A stretch of DNA of 64,000 nt from Aquirufa antheringensis. GTDB taxonomy: Bacteria; Bacteroidota; Bacteroidia; Cytophagales; Spirosomataceae. This document shows, in pieces, positions 41,805 to 52,123 of the stretch. The notes under the pieces are model-generated. The model had not been told where the DNA came from, searched no databases, and saw only the letters and a list, made by a program, of their open reading frames with translations. The DNA is taken from assembly GCF_004307425.1 (NCBI RefSeq), contig NZ_SEWZ01000005.1, positions 34,162-98,161 on the forward strand. Reading direction: 5' to 3'. A program made the translations under genes and the position numbers. The first letter of the stretch is position 1, and each line of letters opens with the position of its first letter.

Positions 41805-42566
41805 TTAAGTGGTTATGTATTGATTTTCAATAAGTTGTTTGATTTTTTCTGGGTGAAGAGCAACCACTTCACCAATTAAAATAATAGCAGGATTGCTTAT
41901 TGTAGCGGCTTCGCATCGGAAGACAATATCTTTAACTGTCCCAAATACCTTTTTTTCATCAGGTCTAGTTCCATTTTGAATAATGGCTACGGGCGTATCT
42001 TGTTTCCCGTTTTGGCAGAATAAATCCATAATGGTTTCTAGCTTACTCATTGCCATCAAAATAACGACTGTCGCGGATGATCGAGCAGCCCATTGGATGT
42101 CCTCTGAAATTTCTCCGTTTGCTTTTGTTCCAGTTGTAACCCAAAAGCTTTCATTAATACCTCTGCAGGTCAATGGGATGCGATTAGTTGCTGCAACAGC
42201 TAAGGCACTCGAGATACCTGGTATAATCTCGATGTTCATTCCAACAGATTCCGCCGCTTCAATTTCTTCTTGCGCTCTTCCAAATACAAAAGGATCTCCT
42301 CCTTTTAATCGAACAACCCGTTTGTGTAAGTATCCAAGCTCAACAATTCGATCATTGATTTCCTGTTGCGATAAATAGTGGCACCCAAATCGTTTGCCTA
42401 CAAATTCTAAGTGGCATCCTGGTTTAGCATAATTTAATAGATCTACATTCGCTAGCGCATCATACAAAATAGCGTCTGCTTGCTCAAGTGCGCGGATTGC
42501 TTTTAGTGTGATCATTTCTGGATCTCCTGGTCCTGCTCCCACGAGGTATAAGCATGATTTTTTCAT
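41805..42566 (-). CDS. cobA: Uroporphyrinogen-III C-methyltransferase (siroheme synthesis)
   Basis: A 253-residue SAM enzyme. LVGAGPGDPEMITLKA is the family's first signature and VVRLKGGDPFVFGR the second. It methylates uroporphyrinogen III to precorrin-2, the first step to siroheme, the cofactor of the NirB nitrite reductase encoded divergently. No oxidase/chelatase gene (cysG N-part) is next to it, so that activity must come from elsewhere. Confidence 0.95.
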   Translation of the reverse strand: MKKSCLYLVGAGPGDPEMITLKAIRALEQADAILYDALANVDLLNYAKPGCHLEFVGKRFGCHYLSQQEINDRIVELGYLHKRVVRLKGGDPFVFGRAQEEIEAAESVGMNIEIIPGISSALAVAATNRIPLTCRGINESFWVTTGTKANGEISEDIQWAARSSATVVILMAMSKLETIMDLFCQNGKQDTPVAIIQNGTRPDEKKVFGTVKDIVFRCEAATISNPAIILIGEVVALHPEKIKQLIENQYITT

Positions 42567-42951
42567 GTGGGTCCGATTAGGTTTTCTTAGTATTATTCAA
42601 TTTTTAATCAGCCTATTTTTGGCTAGCTTCTGTAAATCTATACATCTAGGTTTAGATTTTATAGTAAATTCTGATTTTTTTTGAAAAACTAATTTTTTTA
42701 GGTTGAAAAATTACAAAGAATTAGATTAAAATTTGAAAATTTCGCAAAAATAGGTTTGAAATTTAACCAAATAAATTTGTTTTTAAAATTTTAGAATTTA
42801 ATATTTGTTCCATAATCAAGCAATAGAATGCATTTTTAAAAGTAAAATAAGATTTCATCTGTTCGAATTGGAACTGTATTTAGCTTAATTTTATTTTTCT
42901 GATTTTAATTTATATTGGAAAAATGCAATTTTTTTAACATAATCAAGCAAT
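42567..42951. promoter_or_regulatory. AT-rich 385-bp control region between cobA and nirB with a 15-bp direct repeat
   Basis: The stretch is very AT-rich and has no coding frame. CATAATCAAGCAATA occurs at 42811-42825 and again at 42938-42952, 127 bases apart. The second copy includes the A of the nirB start codon. A -7-like TATATTGG lies at 42911-42918. The repeat could be an operator for the nitrate operon or a duplication scar. Confidence 0.5.
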
Positions 42952-45447
42952 ATGAAAATTATCATCGTAGGTAATGGTATGGTGGGCTACAAGTTTTGTG
43001 AAAAATTAGTGGCCAAATCAGAGGTACATTTAGATCTTACTGTTTTTGGTGAAGAAATTCGACCTGCTTATGACAGAGTTCATCTAAGTGAGTTTTTTAG
43101 CGGCAAATCGGCTGAAGATCTTCAACTCGCACCTACTTCTTGGTACACAGAACAGGGTATCGTATTAATTGTGGGAGATCCTATTTTAGCCATTAACCGA
43201 AAGGAAAAAACGGTAAGTTCACACAGTGGTCTTACCATGGCCTACGATTACCTTGTATTAGCTACGGGTTCTTCTGCCTTTGTTCCTCCCATTCCGGGTG
43301 TCGAAAAAGAGGGTGTTTTTATTTATCGTACGATTGAGGACCTTGAAATGATGCAAGCGTGGGCACCTAAGGCGAAAACAGGTGCTGTCATTGGTGGTGG
43401 TTTGCTAGGATTAGAAGCAGCGAAAGCGATGATTGACCTAGGCGTGACAAATACACATGTGATTGAATTTGCGCCACGACTCATGCCTCGGCAAATTGAT
43501 GATGCAGGTTCATCTGTTTTAAAATCAAAGTTAGAAACACTTGGGCTTTCCATTCATACTTCTAAAAATACAACTGAAATCGTAGGTGAATCAGCGATTT
43601 CGGGTATGCGCTTTCAAGATGAAAGTACATTGAACGTGGATATGTTAGTTATTTCGGCTGGAATTAAACCTCGAGATGAATTAGCAATTGCGGCTCAACT
43701 TAACGTAGGACCTAGGGGAGGAATTGTCGTAAATCAACAAATGTTTACTTCCGATCCGGCCATTTTAGCTATCGGTGAGTGTGCCTTATTTGAAGGAATG
43801 ATTTTTGGCTTAGTAGCACCAGGATATGAAATGGCCGAAGTTGCTGTTGCTTCGATTTTAGGTACCGAAAAAGTGTTTTTAGGCTTTGATATGAGTACTA
43901 AATTGAAGCTAATTGGCGTAGATGTGGCAAGTTTTGGTGATCCATTTATTGCGGGATCAGAGGCGCGCTCTATTGTTTTTGAAGATAAAAATAAGGGTAT
44001 CTACAAACGAATTAATATCAGTAAGGATGGCAAGGAGTTGTTAGGAGGTATTTTGATTGGAGATGCTGAACAATATAATTTGTTGTTACAAACCTGTAAA
44101 AATAAAGTAGTGTTGCCGCCTAATCCAGAGGATGTGATTTTAGGATCTCGCGGAGGAGAATCTGATGGAGGAGCTGGTGTGACAAGTTTGCCAGATGAAG
44201 CTGTTATATGCAGCTGTGAAGCCGTAACAAAAGGAGAAATTTGTGGTCATGTGATTGATGGAGCCGTTTCTATTGAAGAGATTAAGAAATGTACTAAGGC
44301 GGGGACGGGTTGTGGAGGTTGTGTTCCTATGGTCAAAGATTTAGTCAATTATACCCTCAAATCGCAGGGGATTTATGTGCGTAATGTCATTTGTGAACAC
44401 TTTGCGTACAGCAGACAAGAATTATTAGATTTAGTGCGTTTGCAGGATCTCCGTTCCTATGATGCGGTGTTGACCGCGCACGGAAATGGGGATGGATGTG
44501 AAACTTGTAAGCCATTGGTCTCTTCCATTTTAGCGAGTCTTTGGAATGAATTAATTTTAGACAAAGGGAATGACACTGCACAGGATAGTAATGATAGGTT
44601 CTTAGCGAACATCCAAAAAGGGGGGACTTATTCTGTAGTCCCTCGTATTCCCGGCGGAGAAATTACGCCTGATAAATTGATTGTTATCGGTCAGGTCGCC
44701 AAAGAATTTAATTTATACACTAAAATCACGGGTGGTCAACGAATTGATTTGTTCGGAGCGCATTTATCTGATTTGCCAATAATCTGGGAGCAGTTAATTG
44801 CTGCAGGTTTTGAAAGTGGTCATGCCTATGGAAAAGCGTTAAGGACTGTAAAAAGTTGTGTTGGAAGTACCTGGTGCCGCTTTGGACTACATGATTCAGT
44901 TTCTTTTGCAATACAAATAGAAGAACGCTACCGCGGAATTCGAGCACCCCATAAAATTAAAGGGGGTGTTTCTGGCTGTATACGCGAATGTGCTGAGGCT
45001 CAGAGCAAAGACTTTGGTATTATTGCAACTGAGAAAGGCTGGAACCTTCATGTTTGTGGTAATGGGGGGTCTAAACCACAACATGCATTATTATTAGCGA
45101 GTGACCTTGATAGCGAAACGTGCATTCGGTTCATTGATCGCTTTTTGATGTTTTACATCAAAACGGCGGATCCACTTACGCGAACTGCCACTTGGTTAAA
45201 TAAATTGGATGGCGGCATGGATTATCTCCGGAACGTGGTGGTGAACGATAGTCTCGGAATCGGGTCAGAGCTTGAGTCAGAGATGCAAAGTCTCGTAGAT
45301 AATTATGTCTGTGAATGGAAGGCAGCCGTAGAAAATCCGGAGTTTAGAAAGCGCTTTAGCCATTTTGTTAATGCGCCGGAAGAAAAAGACCCCACTGTAC
45401 AATTTGATGAATTACGTTATCAAAAAAAGGCGCAAGCCTGGAAATAA
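42952..45447 (+). CDS. nirB: NADH-dependent assimilatory nitrite reductase, large subunit
   Basis: An 831-residue enzyme that reduces nitrite to ammonium with NADH. Residues 1-300 form the FAD/NAD module (IIVGNGMVGYKF, GAVIGGGLLGLEAAKA). Residues about 415-475 hold the BFD-like [2Fe-2S] domain (ICSCEAVTKGEICGHV, TGCGGCVP), partly repeated further on. Residues 555-790 are the siroheme/4Fe-4S part with SCVGSTWCRFG and GCIRECAEAQSKDFGIIATE. It starts the operon nirB-nirD-porin-narK-nitrate reductase. Confidence 0.96.
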   Translation: MKIIIVGNGMVGYKFCEKLVAKSEVHLDLTVFGEEIRPAYDRVHLSEFFSGKSAEDLQLAPTSWYTEQGIVLIVGDPILAINRKEKTVSSHSGLTMAYDYLVLATGSSAFVPPIPGVEKEGVFIYRTIEDLEMMQAWAPKAKTGAVIGGGLLGLEAAKAMIDLGVTNTHVIEFAPRLMPRQIDDAGSSVLKSKLETLGLSIHTSKNTTEIVGESAISGMRFQDESTLNVDMLVISAGIKPRDELAIAAQLNVGPRGGIVVNQQMFTSDPAILAIGECALFEGMIFGLVAPGYEMAEVAVASILGTEKVFLGFDMSTKLKLIGVDVASFGDPFIAGSEARSIVFEDKNKGIYKRINISKDGKELLGGILIGDAEQYNLLLQTCKNKVVLPPNPEDVILGSRGGESDGGAGVTSLPDEAVICSCEAVTKGEICGHVIDGAVSIEEIKKCTKAGTGCGGCVPMVKDLVNYTLKSQGIYVRNVICEHFAYSRQELLDLVRLQDLRSYDAVLTAHGNGDGCETCKPLVSSILASLWNELILDKGNDTAQDSNDRFLANIQKGGTYSVVPRIPGGEITPDKLIVIGQVAKEFNLYTKITGGQRIDLFGAHLSDLPIIWEQLIAAGFESGHAYGKALRTVKSCVGSTWCRFGLHDSVSFAIQIEERYRGIRAPHKIKGGVSGCIRECAEAQSKDFGIIATEKGWNLHVCGNGGSKPQHALLLASDLDSETCIRFIDRFLMFYIKTADPLTRTATWLNKLDGGMDYLRNVVVNDSLGIGSELESEMQSLVDNYVCEWKAAVENPEFRKRFSHFVNAPEEKDPTVQFDELRYQKKAQAWK

Positions 45448-45453
45448 TAAGCC

Positions 45454-45810
45454 ATGGTAGAAACAACAAAACAACATTGGATACTCGCGTGTCCCACACA
45501 TGATGTACCTGAGAATGGTGGCGTATGTGTAAAAGTAGGAGACCAACAAATTGCTATCTTTAATTTTACCCGTAGAGGCGAGTGGTACGCCACCCAAAAT
45601 GAATGTCCCCACCGTCATCAAATGGCCTTAAGTAGAGGGATGATCGGATCAGCAGGAGAAGAGCCCAAAGTGGCCTGTCCCTTTCACAAGAAAACTTTTT
45701 CCCTCAAATCAGGGGAATGCCTCAGCGGAGACGAATGCTCCATTGCGACTTATCCTGTCGAAGTTCGGGAAGGTAATGTATTTCTCTTAATTGATTCTCA
45801 TGAACTATAA
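45454..45810 (+). CDS. nirD: Nitrite reductase small subunit, Rieske-like
   Basis: A 118-residue Rieske-fold protein. The two cluster regions read ECPHRHQMALSRG and ACPFHKKTFSLKSGEC, so the C-x-H...C-x-x-H ligands appear to be kept, unlike many NirD proteins that have lost them. It partners NirB in the cytoplasm. It starts six bases after nirB and overlaps the porin gene by 11 bases. Confidence 0.92.
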   Translation: MVETTKQHWILACPTHDVPENGGVCVKVGDQQIAIFNFTRRGEWYATQNECPHRHQMALSRGMIGSAGEEPKVACPFHKKTFSLKSGECLSGDECSIATYPVEVREGNVFLLIDSHEL

Positions 45811-47287
45811 ATACCTATCACTTATTTTATTGTTCGCAAGCCAGGCTTTCGGACAATTAACGTGGTCAGGCCAAATACGCACTCGCTCGGAATACCGAGA
45901 CGGAGCCGGAATTCTTCGTCTCAATACGTATGACCCAGCCCTTTTTATTTCGCAACGAACTCGTTTGACGAGTGCCTATAAAAGTAGTCGAGTGCAATTT
46001 CAAACTTCCATACAAGATGTACGCGTTTGGGGTCAGGATGCATCAACTATTTCAGCGGCGGATGGTGTTCGTTTAGGTGTTCATGAAGCCTGGACTGAAA
46101 TCAGTTTAGTAAATAAAAAGGATACAATTTTGCCAGGTTTTGTGGAGTACTTAGGTATTAAGTTAGGAAGGCAAGAATTGATGTATGATGATTCACGTAT
46201 TTTGGGGAATCTGGATTGGTTGCAGCAAGGCCGTCGACATGATGCACTGGTTTTGAAACTGATTAATAAAGGCTGGAGAGTGGATTTGGGAATGGCATAT
46301 AATCAAAATACGGATGCTTTTCAAACAGACGGAAGCTATTATGTGCCTGGTAATGTTCTTCCGTATGTGAAAGATAGCAAGGGGAATTTAGTAGCCGTTC
46401 CCGCAGGAATTATTCCTTTGGTAGGAGTTACTGGTTTATCAGCGAAGAACGGTGTCGCTAGTCTGGTAAATCCTCCGTCGACGAATGCTTTGGGCCAAAA
46501 TTACAAATCGATGCAATTTTTGTACCTCTCAAAAAACGTAGGTAAAGCGAAATGGTCTGGAGTCATTTTGAGTGATCAATTTGGAGCTTATAGTCTAGAT
46601 TCCACTCGGAATATAGCGGGTAAAGATACGGCTTATGTATTTGGACGTCGCTACCATTCTACGGTGTTGAATGCGCGTTGGACAATAGGATCGAACTTCT
46701 CTGCACCTTTGGCAAAAGCTTGGAATTTTAATGGAGCCATTTATTACCAAACAGGCAAGGATAAAGACGGCCTTCTTTTAGATGCCTTTACTTCTTCGTT
46801 AGCCATTACCTATCAACCTAGGAATATAGCCTATACGTTTGGTTGGGATGTTGTTTCTGGAAATGATGCCTTTTCGAGTTCGAAAACCAACCATCGATTT
46901 GATCCCTTGTATGGGACGCCACATAAGTTTTGGGGATTGATGGATTACTTCTATGCAGGAACGGGTTCCCCGGCAGGAGGGTTGTCTGATTTGTATCTAA
47001 AATCAAAGTATGTTGCTAAAAATAAACGATTCAGTTCAGGGATGGATCTGCATTATTTTGCGTTGGAGGCGGATCAAAAGGCCCAAGATGGTCAAAAAAT
47101 TAACCCCTTCTTAGGTATCGAACTAGACTGGGTTAGCACCTATGTGCTGAACAAGTTTAGTATGCTTGAAATGGGTTTTTCTGTGATGCAAGCAAGCGAT
47201 TCGATGGAATCGGCTAAGGGATTTAGTCCCGGCACCACTCAAAAACAAGCTTCATGGGCTTACCTACAACTCAATATTCTATTATAA
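45800..47287 (+). CDS. Alginate-export-type outer-membrane beta-barrel porin
   Basis: A 495-residue protein with a signal peptide (cleavage near AFGQ) and the opening L-T-W-S-G-Q-I-R-T-R-S-E-Y-R-D-G of the alginate export porin family. GYLGIKLGRQELMYDDSRILGNLDWLQQGRRHDAL-type segments of that family are present (near residues 115-150). Its place between nirD and narK suggests that it lets nitrate or nitrite through the outer membrane. ATG 45800 starts the signal and lies inside nirD. Confidence 0.82.
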   Translation: MNYKYLSLILLFASQAFGQLTWSGQIRTRSEYRDGAGILRLNTYDPALFISQRTRLTSAYKSSRVQFQTSIQDVRVWGQDASTISAADGVRLGVHEAWTEISLVNKKDTILPGFVEYLGIKLGRQELMYDDSRILGNLDWLQQGRRHDALVLKLINKGWRVDLGMAYNQNTDAFQTDGSYYVPGNVLPYVKDSKGNLVAVPAGIIPLVGVTGLSAKNGVASLVNPPSTNALGQNYKSMQFLYLSKNVGKAKWSGVILSDQFGAYSLDSTRNIAGKDTAYVFGRRYHSTVLNARWTIGSNFSAPLAKAWNFNGAIYYQTGKDKDGLLLDAFTSSLAITYQPRNIAYTFGWDVVSGNDAFSSSKTNHRFDPLYGTPHKFWGLMDYFYAGTGSPAGGLSDLYLKSKYVAKNKRFSSGMDLHYFALEADQKAQDGQKINPFLGIELDWVSTYVLNKFSMLEMGFSVMQASDSMESAKGFSPGTTQKQASWAYLQLNILL

Positions 47288-47306
47288 TCCACTTAAATAA
47301 AATCTA

Positions 47307-48587
47307 ATGAAGAACAATCTGCCGCTCGAAAAATTAAACATTTTCTCCTTCCGTGGGGTACAAATGCGTACGTTTCATATTACTTGGATGACCTTTTTTG
47401 TTTGTTTCTTTGGTTGGTTTGGACTAGCGCCATTGATGCCTACAATTAAAGAAACTTTGCATTTGACTAAACCACAAATTGGGAATATTATTATTGCTTC
47501 CGTTTCAGGAACCATTATTGCTCGGTTATTGATTGGTCGCTTGTGCGATACTTGGGGACCTCGGAAGACCTATACGGCTTTACTAATAGTGGGGGCGATT
47601 CCTGTAATGTGCGTTGGACTCGCTGAAAGTTACAGTAGTTTCCTTTTGTTTCGCCTAGCAATCAGTATCGTGGGAGCTTCTTTTGTGATCACTCAATTTC
47701 ATACGTCAATGATGTTCTCGCCTGCCATCAAAGGTACAGCGAATGCTGTTGCCGGTGGATGGGGTAATTTAGGTGGAGGAATCACGAATATGTTAATGCC
47801 CGTTGTATTTACGGCAATTGTTGGTTTTGGTTATGTCAAAGCTGACGCTTGGCGTTATGCGATGATTCTTCCCGGCGTGATGATGCTACTAATGGCCTTT
47901 GTATATTTCAAATTTACGAAAGATACACCTGCTGGCAATTATGATGAAATTGATCGTGATGTACAATTGAAGTCAAAAACGGATTTTACGGTATTGAAAG
48001 ATTGGCGTGTTTGGGCCTTGGCTTTGGCATATGCTGTTTGTTTTGGTATGGAAATTACGTTTGATAATGTGGCAGCCTTACATTTTGTGCAAGAATACAA
48101 CTTAACCCAAAGCAGCGCTGGCTTTTGGGCTGGAGCATTTGGTTTTATGAACATCTTTGCGCGTGCCTTGGGAGGTATTTTTGCCGATCGAGTAGGTCGC
48201 TCCTATGGTATGCGTGGCAAGGGTTTGCTATTAGCTTCGGTTTTATTGTTAGAGGGTGTCGGCCTATTACTTTTTGCCAATGCAGGTAATTTACCTTTAG
48301 CAATCCTATCGATGATCACTTTTGCATTATTTTTAAAAATGGCAAACGGGGCAACTTATGCCATTACTCCGTTTGTCAATACGAAAAATGTTGGTTTTGT
48401 GAGCGGAGTGGTAGGTGCAGGTGGAAATGTGGGTGGTATGTTATTTGGATTCTTATTTAAGAGCGAAAGTATTACCTATATGCAAGCCTTCGGTTATATT
48501 GGTATGATAGTAATTGCCGTATCCGCCATCATTTTTGTTACTCGATTTAGCGAAGCAAAAAAAGCGCTTGAATTAACGGTTGCCTAA
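47307..48587 (+). CDS. narK: Nitrate/nitrite transporter, NNP (NarK/NasA) family
   Basis: A 426-residue MFS protein with 12 membrane segments. The nitrate signature appears twice: A-N-A-V-A-G-G-W-G-N-L-G-G-G near residue 150 and G-V-V-G-A-G-G-N-V-G-G near residue 370. It imports nitrate and may export nitrite. It is co-directional with and 20 bases after the porin gene. Confidence 0.94.
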   Translation: MKNNLPLEKLNIFSFRGVQMRTFHITWMTFFVCFFGWFGLAPLMPTIKETLHLTKPQIGNIIIASVSGTIIARLLIGRLCDTWGPRKTYTALLIVGAIPVMCVGLAESYSSFLLFRLAISIVGASFVITQFHTSMMFSPAIKGTANAVAGGWGNLGGGITNMLMPVVFTAIVGFGYVKADAWRYAMILPGVMMLLMAFVYFKFTKDTPAGNYDEIDRDVQLKSKTDFTVLKDWRVWALALAYAVCFGMEITFDNVAALHFVQEYNLTQSSAGFWAGAFGFMNIFARALGGIFADRVGRSYGMRGKGLLLASVLLLEGVGLLLFANAGNLPLAILSMITFALFLKMANGATYAITPFVNTKNVGFVSGVVGAGGNVGGMLFGFLFKSESITYMQAFGYIGMIVIAVSAIIFVTRFSEAKKALELTVA

Positions 48588-48595
48588 TATTCAAC

Positions 48596-51500
48596 ATGGA
48601 AAAATCCCTCAAACCTGGTTGTACTGAACACAAAAGTACCTGTTGTTACTGCGGGGTCGGCTGTGGTGTATCTGTTAAAAAGGATGCGCTTGGTCGCCTG
48701 CTTGTTGAGGGGGAAATGGGGCATCCTGTAAATGACGGCCAATTGTGTAGTAAAGGTATGAATTTGCACTATACGGTAAATGATGTATCAGACCGTTTAC
48801 ATTATCCATTGATGCGCTATGCTAAAAATCAGCCGCGCATTCGGGTAAGCTGGGAATCGGCTATGCAGCGAACAGCGGCTGTCTTTAAGTCCTTAATTGC
48901 TCAATATGGACCAGATTCTGTCGCATTTTATGCCTCTGGTCAATGTTTAACTGAGGAATACTATGTAATCAATAAGTTGATCAAAGGATTTATCGGCAGT
49001 AACAACATTGACACAAATTCCCGTTTGTGTATGAGTTCTGCCGTGGTGGGTTATAAAATGAGTTTAGGAGAGGATTCGGTGCCCGTTTCCTATGCTGATA
49101 TTGAATTAGCGGATGTTATTTTTGTAGCAGGTGCAAATCCTGCTTGGTGTCATCCCATACTTTGGCGAAGGGTGGAGGCTGCCAAAGCCCGCAATCCAGA
49201 TTTGAAAATTATTGTGAGTGATCCCCGCAAGACGCAGACCTGTGCTATAGCGGATATTCACTTGCAGGTCAATCCTGGAACTGATGTTGTTTTGCATCAT
49301 GTTATTGGGCGCCTGTTAATTGAAATGGACGCGGTAGATCATACCTTTATTCGTGACCATGCAGAGGGGTATGAGGCGTACCGAACATCTGTTTTTTTAA
49401 AGTCGGTGGAGGAATCAGCGTTGATTTGTGGCGTTTCGTTAGCGAAAATTACGCAAGCAGCTAGCTACATTGCAGGTGCGAAAAGCTACATGAGTATGTG
49501 GACTATGGGCTTGAATCAAAGTGCGGTGGGTGTAAATAAAAATCTCTCGCTGATTAATTTGAATCTCATTACAGGCCAAATAGGTCGCCCAGGTGCCGGC
49601 CCACTTTCTTTAACGGGTCAGCCTAATGCCATGGGCGGCCGGGAAGTAGGAGGACTCTCTAATCTACTGCCAGCCCACCGTGATTTATTAAATCCAGCAC
49701 ATCGGGCTGAAGTGGAGCAATTCTGGGGTGTTCCTGCTGGAAGTATCGCTGCCAAGCCTGGTTTAAGTGCTACAGAAATGTTCCAAGCACTAGATGACGG
49801 TACCTTAAAGGCGGTGTGGATAATTTGTACGAATCCATTGACTAGTATGCCGAATGTTCGTCAGGTGGAGGCGGGTTTGAAAAAGGCCAAATTTGTTGTA
49901 GTTCAAGAAATTTCCAACCAGGCAGAAACTTTAGAGTATGCTGATGTTGTTTTTCCTGCTGCGGCTTGGGCCGAAAAAGAAGGGACAATGACAAACGCTG
50001 AACGGCGCATTTCTCACTTACCTAAAATTGTCGATGCTCCAGGAGAGGCGTTGCCAGATGCGGAAATTATCTGTCGATTCGCCCAGGAAATGGGTTACCA
50101 AGGTTTTGATTTTGAAAATGCCTCAGCCATTTATTCGGAACATGCACAATTAACAGCAGGTACGCACATAGATGTTAGTGGACTAAATTATGCGACTTTA
50201 ACGAAAAATCGGACAGTTCAATGGCCTTACCCCGCCGGATCAACGGGTGTTGGTACCTCGCGTCTATTTACAAATCGTGTATTTTATACTCCCTCTGGGA
50301 AAGCCCAAATTCAGTCGGTATCAGATGAAAATACTTCGGAAAAATGCAGTGAAGAATTTCCCTTTATTTTGAATACTGGTCGTATTCGAGATCAATGGCA
50401 CACTATGTCCAAGACCGGGAAAGTCAATAAATTAAAGCAGCACATGGGTGAATCCTTTGTAGAGGTTCACCCAGATGACGCGGCTTTCTTACGCATTCAG
50501 GAAGGTTCGCTCGTCGAGGTCAAGAATCAACGTGGATGCGTTCGCGTAAAGGCGAAGTTAAGTGATGATCTGAAACGTGGTTGCGTTTTTATGCCGATGC
50601 ATTGGGGGAAAATCGCAGGTCGTGATGATAATCGAGTAAATAACCTTACTTCGAGTCTCGTAGATCCGAAAAGTAAGGAACCCGATTTCAAATTTGCTGC
50701 CGTTTCTGTTCAGGCCTTTGTTAAGCAGAAACAAAAAATAGTTGTTGTAGGTGCTGGAGCTGGTGCTTGTGGCTTTGTTAAATCGTACCGACAAAACAAT
50801 TCCGTAGATGAAATTGTAGTATTTAGTAAAGAAGATTTACCTTTTTACAATCGTGTTTTGTTGCCAGATTATATTAGTGGGGCTTTGCCTTGGGTGAATT
50901 TGGTAAAAATGTCGGAGGCAGAAGAGGAAGAACATTCCATCTCGTTGTACCGTGGACTCGGCATTGATTCGATTGATCGCGGAGCAAAGACAGTGACCGA
51001 CTCGAAAGGACAAGTGCATTCCTACGATGTGTTAATTTTAGCAACAGGTAGTAGACCAGCTATGTTGCGTGATTTGCCACCTTTGGAGGGGATATTTACG
51101 ATGCGAAGTCGGCCTGATGCAGATCGCTTCAAGGCTCATGTGGATCCTGCCAATGGTCCCGTGGTCATTGTAGGTGGCGGGTTGCTCGGAATTGAGCTTG
51201 CCGCATCCTTAGAGGAAATGCAGATTCCCGTTTCTTTGGTTCATCGCAACTCCCGCTTCATGGATCGCCAATTGGATCCATTAGGCAGTCAGCTTTTGCA
51301 TGAAGAATTAGTGGATAGGGGGATCTCTATACATTATAATGATGAAATAGAGCGCTTGTTAGGCGATTATGCGGTAGAAGGTGTCCGATTGAAAAGTGGA
51401 CTTACTTTACCTTGTCAAGCTATTGTCATTGCCATTGGTACAATCCCAAACATCGAATTAGCTAAACAAGCTGATTTACTCACGCAGCGCGGTGTGGTAG

Positions 51501-52123
51501 TAGACGCCTACTTACAAACAAGTGATCCTTCCATTTTCGCGATAGGAGAAATAGCGGAATGCAATGGGGTTTTGTATGGCATTACTGCAGCGGCTGAACA
51601 GCAAGCTGAGGTCTTAGCTCGCTACCTCAATGGCGATATCTCCCGTCAATATAGTGGATCTTTGTTGATGAATATATTAAAGATGCCCGGTACGGATCTC
51701 TGTTCTATGGGAGTAGTGGAATGTCCTAAAGATCCAGCCTTTGAGGAGGTGATTTTTATGGACAAAGCCAAACGATTTTATAAAAAATGCATTATTCACA
51801 ATGACCGCCTAATAGGCGCCATTTTGATTGGAGATAAGCGGGAATTTTTAGAATTCCGAAATTTGATTGAGCAAAAATTAGAGCTAAGTGAGAAACGATT
51901 GCTTTTATTACGATCAGGCAAAGCGCCTGAGCCGATACTTGGGAAGGTGGTCTGTTCTTGTAATGGGGTAGGGGAAGGAAATGTAATTCAAAAAATCGAA
52001 GCAGGCTGTAGCGATCACTTACAATTATGCCAATTATCTGGTGCGGGTATGGGCTGCGGCAGCTGCCGGCCAGAAGTGAAAGCTTTGTTAGATAGAACGT
52101 TGAAACAAAAAATAATTTCATGA
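48596..52123 (+). CDS. Assimilatory nitrate reductase fused to a FAD/NAD(P)H reductase and BFD domain
   Basis: A 1,175-residue three-part enzyme. Residues 1-660 are a NasA/NarB-type molybdopterin subunit: the 4Fe-4S site is TCCYCGVGCGV with a later Cys in QLCSKG, and LITGQIGRPGAGPLSLTGQPNAMGGRE-type motifs lie near 320. Residues 712-1100 form a pyridine-nucleotide-disulfide oxidoreductase (VVVGAGAGACGF, VIVGGGLLGIELA). Residues about 1118-1165 are a [2Fe-2S] BFD domain (CSCNGVGEGN, GMGCGSCRP). The electron-donor subunit (NasC-like) is thus built into the chain. It should reduce nitrate to nitrite directly with NAD(P)H. Confidence 0.93.
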   Translation: MEKSLKPGCTEHKSTCCYCGVGCGVSVKKDALGRLLVEGEMGHPVNDGQLCSKGMNLHYTVNDVSDRLHYPLMRYAKNQPRIRVSWESAMQRTAAVFKSLIAQYGPDSVAFYASGQCLTEEYYVINKLIKGFIGSNNIDTNSRLCMSSAVVGYKMSLGEDSVPVSYADIELADVIFVAGANPAWCHPILWRRVEAAKARNPDLKIIVSDPRKTQTCAIADIHLQVNPGTDVVLHHVIGRLLIEMDAVDHTFIRDHAEGYEAYRTSVFLKSVEESALICGVSLAKITQAASYIAGAKSYMSMWTMGLNQSAVGVNKNLSLINLNLITGQIGRPGAGPLSLTGQPNAMGGREVGGLSNLLPAHRDLLNPAHRAEVEQFWGVPAGSIAAKPGLSATEMFQALDDGTLKAVWIICTNPLTSMPNVRQVEAGLKKAKFVVVQEISNQAETLEYADVVFPAAAWAEKEGTMTNAERRISHLPKIVDAPGEALPDAEIICRFAQEMGYQGFDFENASAIYSEHAQLTAGTHIDVSGLNYATLTKNRTVQWPYPAGSTGVGTSRLFTNRVFYTPSGKAQIQSVSDENTSEKCSEEFPFILNTGRIRDQWHTMSKTGKVNKLKQHMGESFVEVHPDDAAFLRIQEGSLVEVKNQRGCVRVKAKLSDDLKRGCVFMPMHWGKIAGRDDNRVNNLTSSLVDPKSKEPDFKFAAVSVQAFVKQKQKIVVVGAGAGACGFVKSYRQNNSVDEIVVFSKEDLPFYNRVLLPDYISGALPWVNLVKMSEAEEEEHSISLYRGLGIDSIDRGAKTVTDSKGQVHSYDVLILATGSRPAMLRDLPPLEGIFTMRSRPDADRFKAHVDPANGPVVIVGGGLLGIELAASLEEMQIPVSLVHRNSRFMDRQLDPLGSQLLHEELVDRGISIHYNDEIERLLGDYAVEGVRLKSGLTLPCQAIVIAIGTIPNIELAKQADLLTQRGVVVDAYLQTSDPSIFAIGEIAECNGVLYGITAAAEQQAEVLARYLNGDISRQYSGSLLMNILKMPGTDLCSMGVVECPKDPAFEEVIFMDKAKRFYKKCIIHNDRLIGAILIGDKREFLEFRNLIEQKLELSEKRLLLLRSGKAPEPILGKVVCSCNGVGEGNVIQKIEAGCSDHLQLCQLSGAGMGCGSCRPEVKALLDRTLKQKIIS

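Noticed and set aside
42567..42951. Riboswitch upstream of nirB or cobA
   Set aside because: The sequence is plain AT-rich with no recognisable aptamer core.
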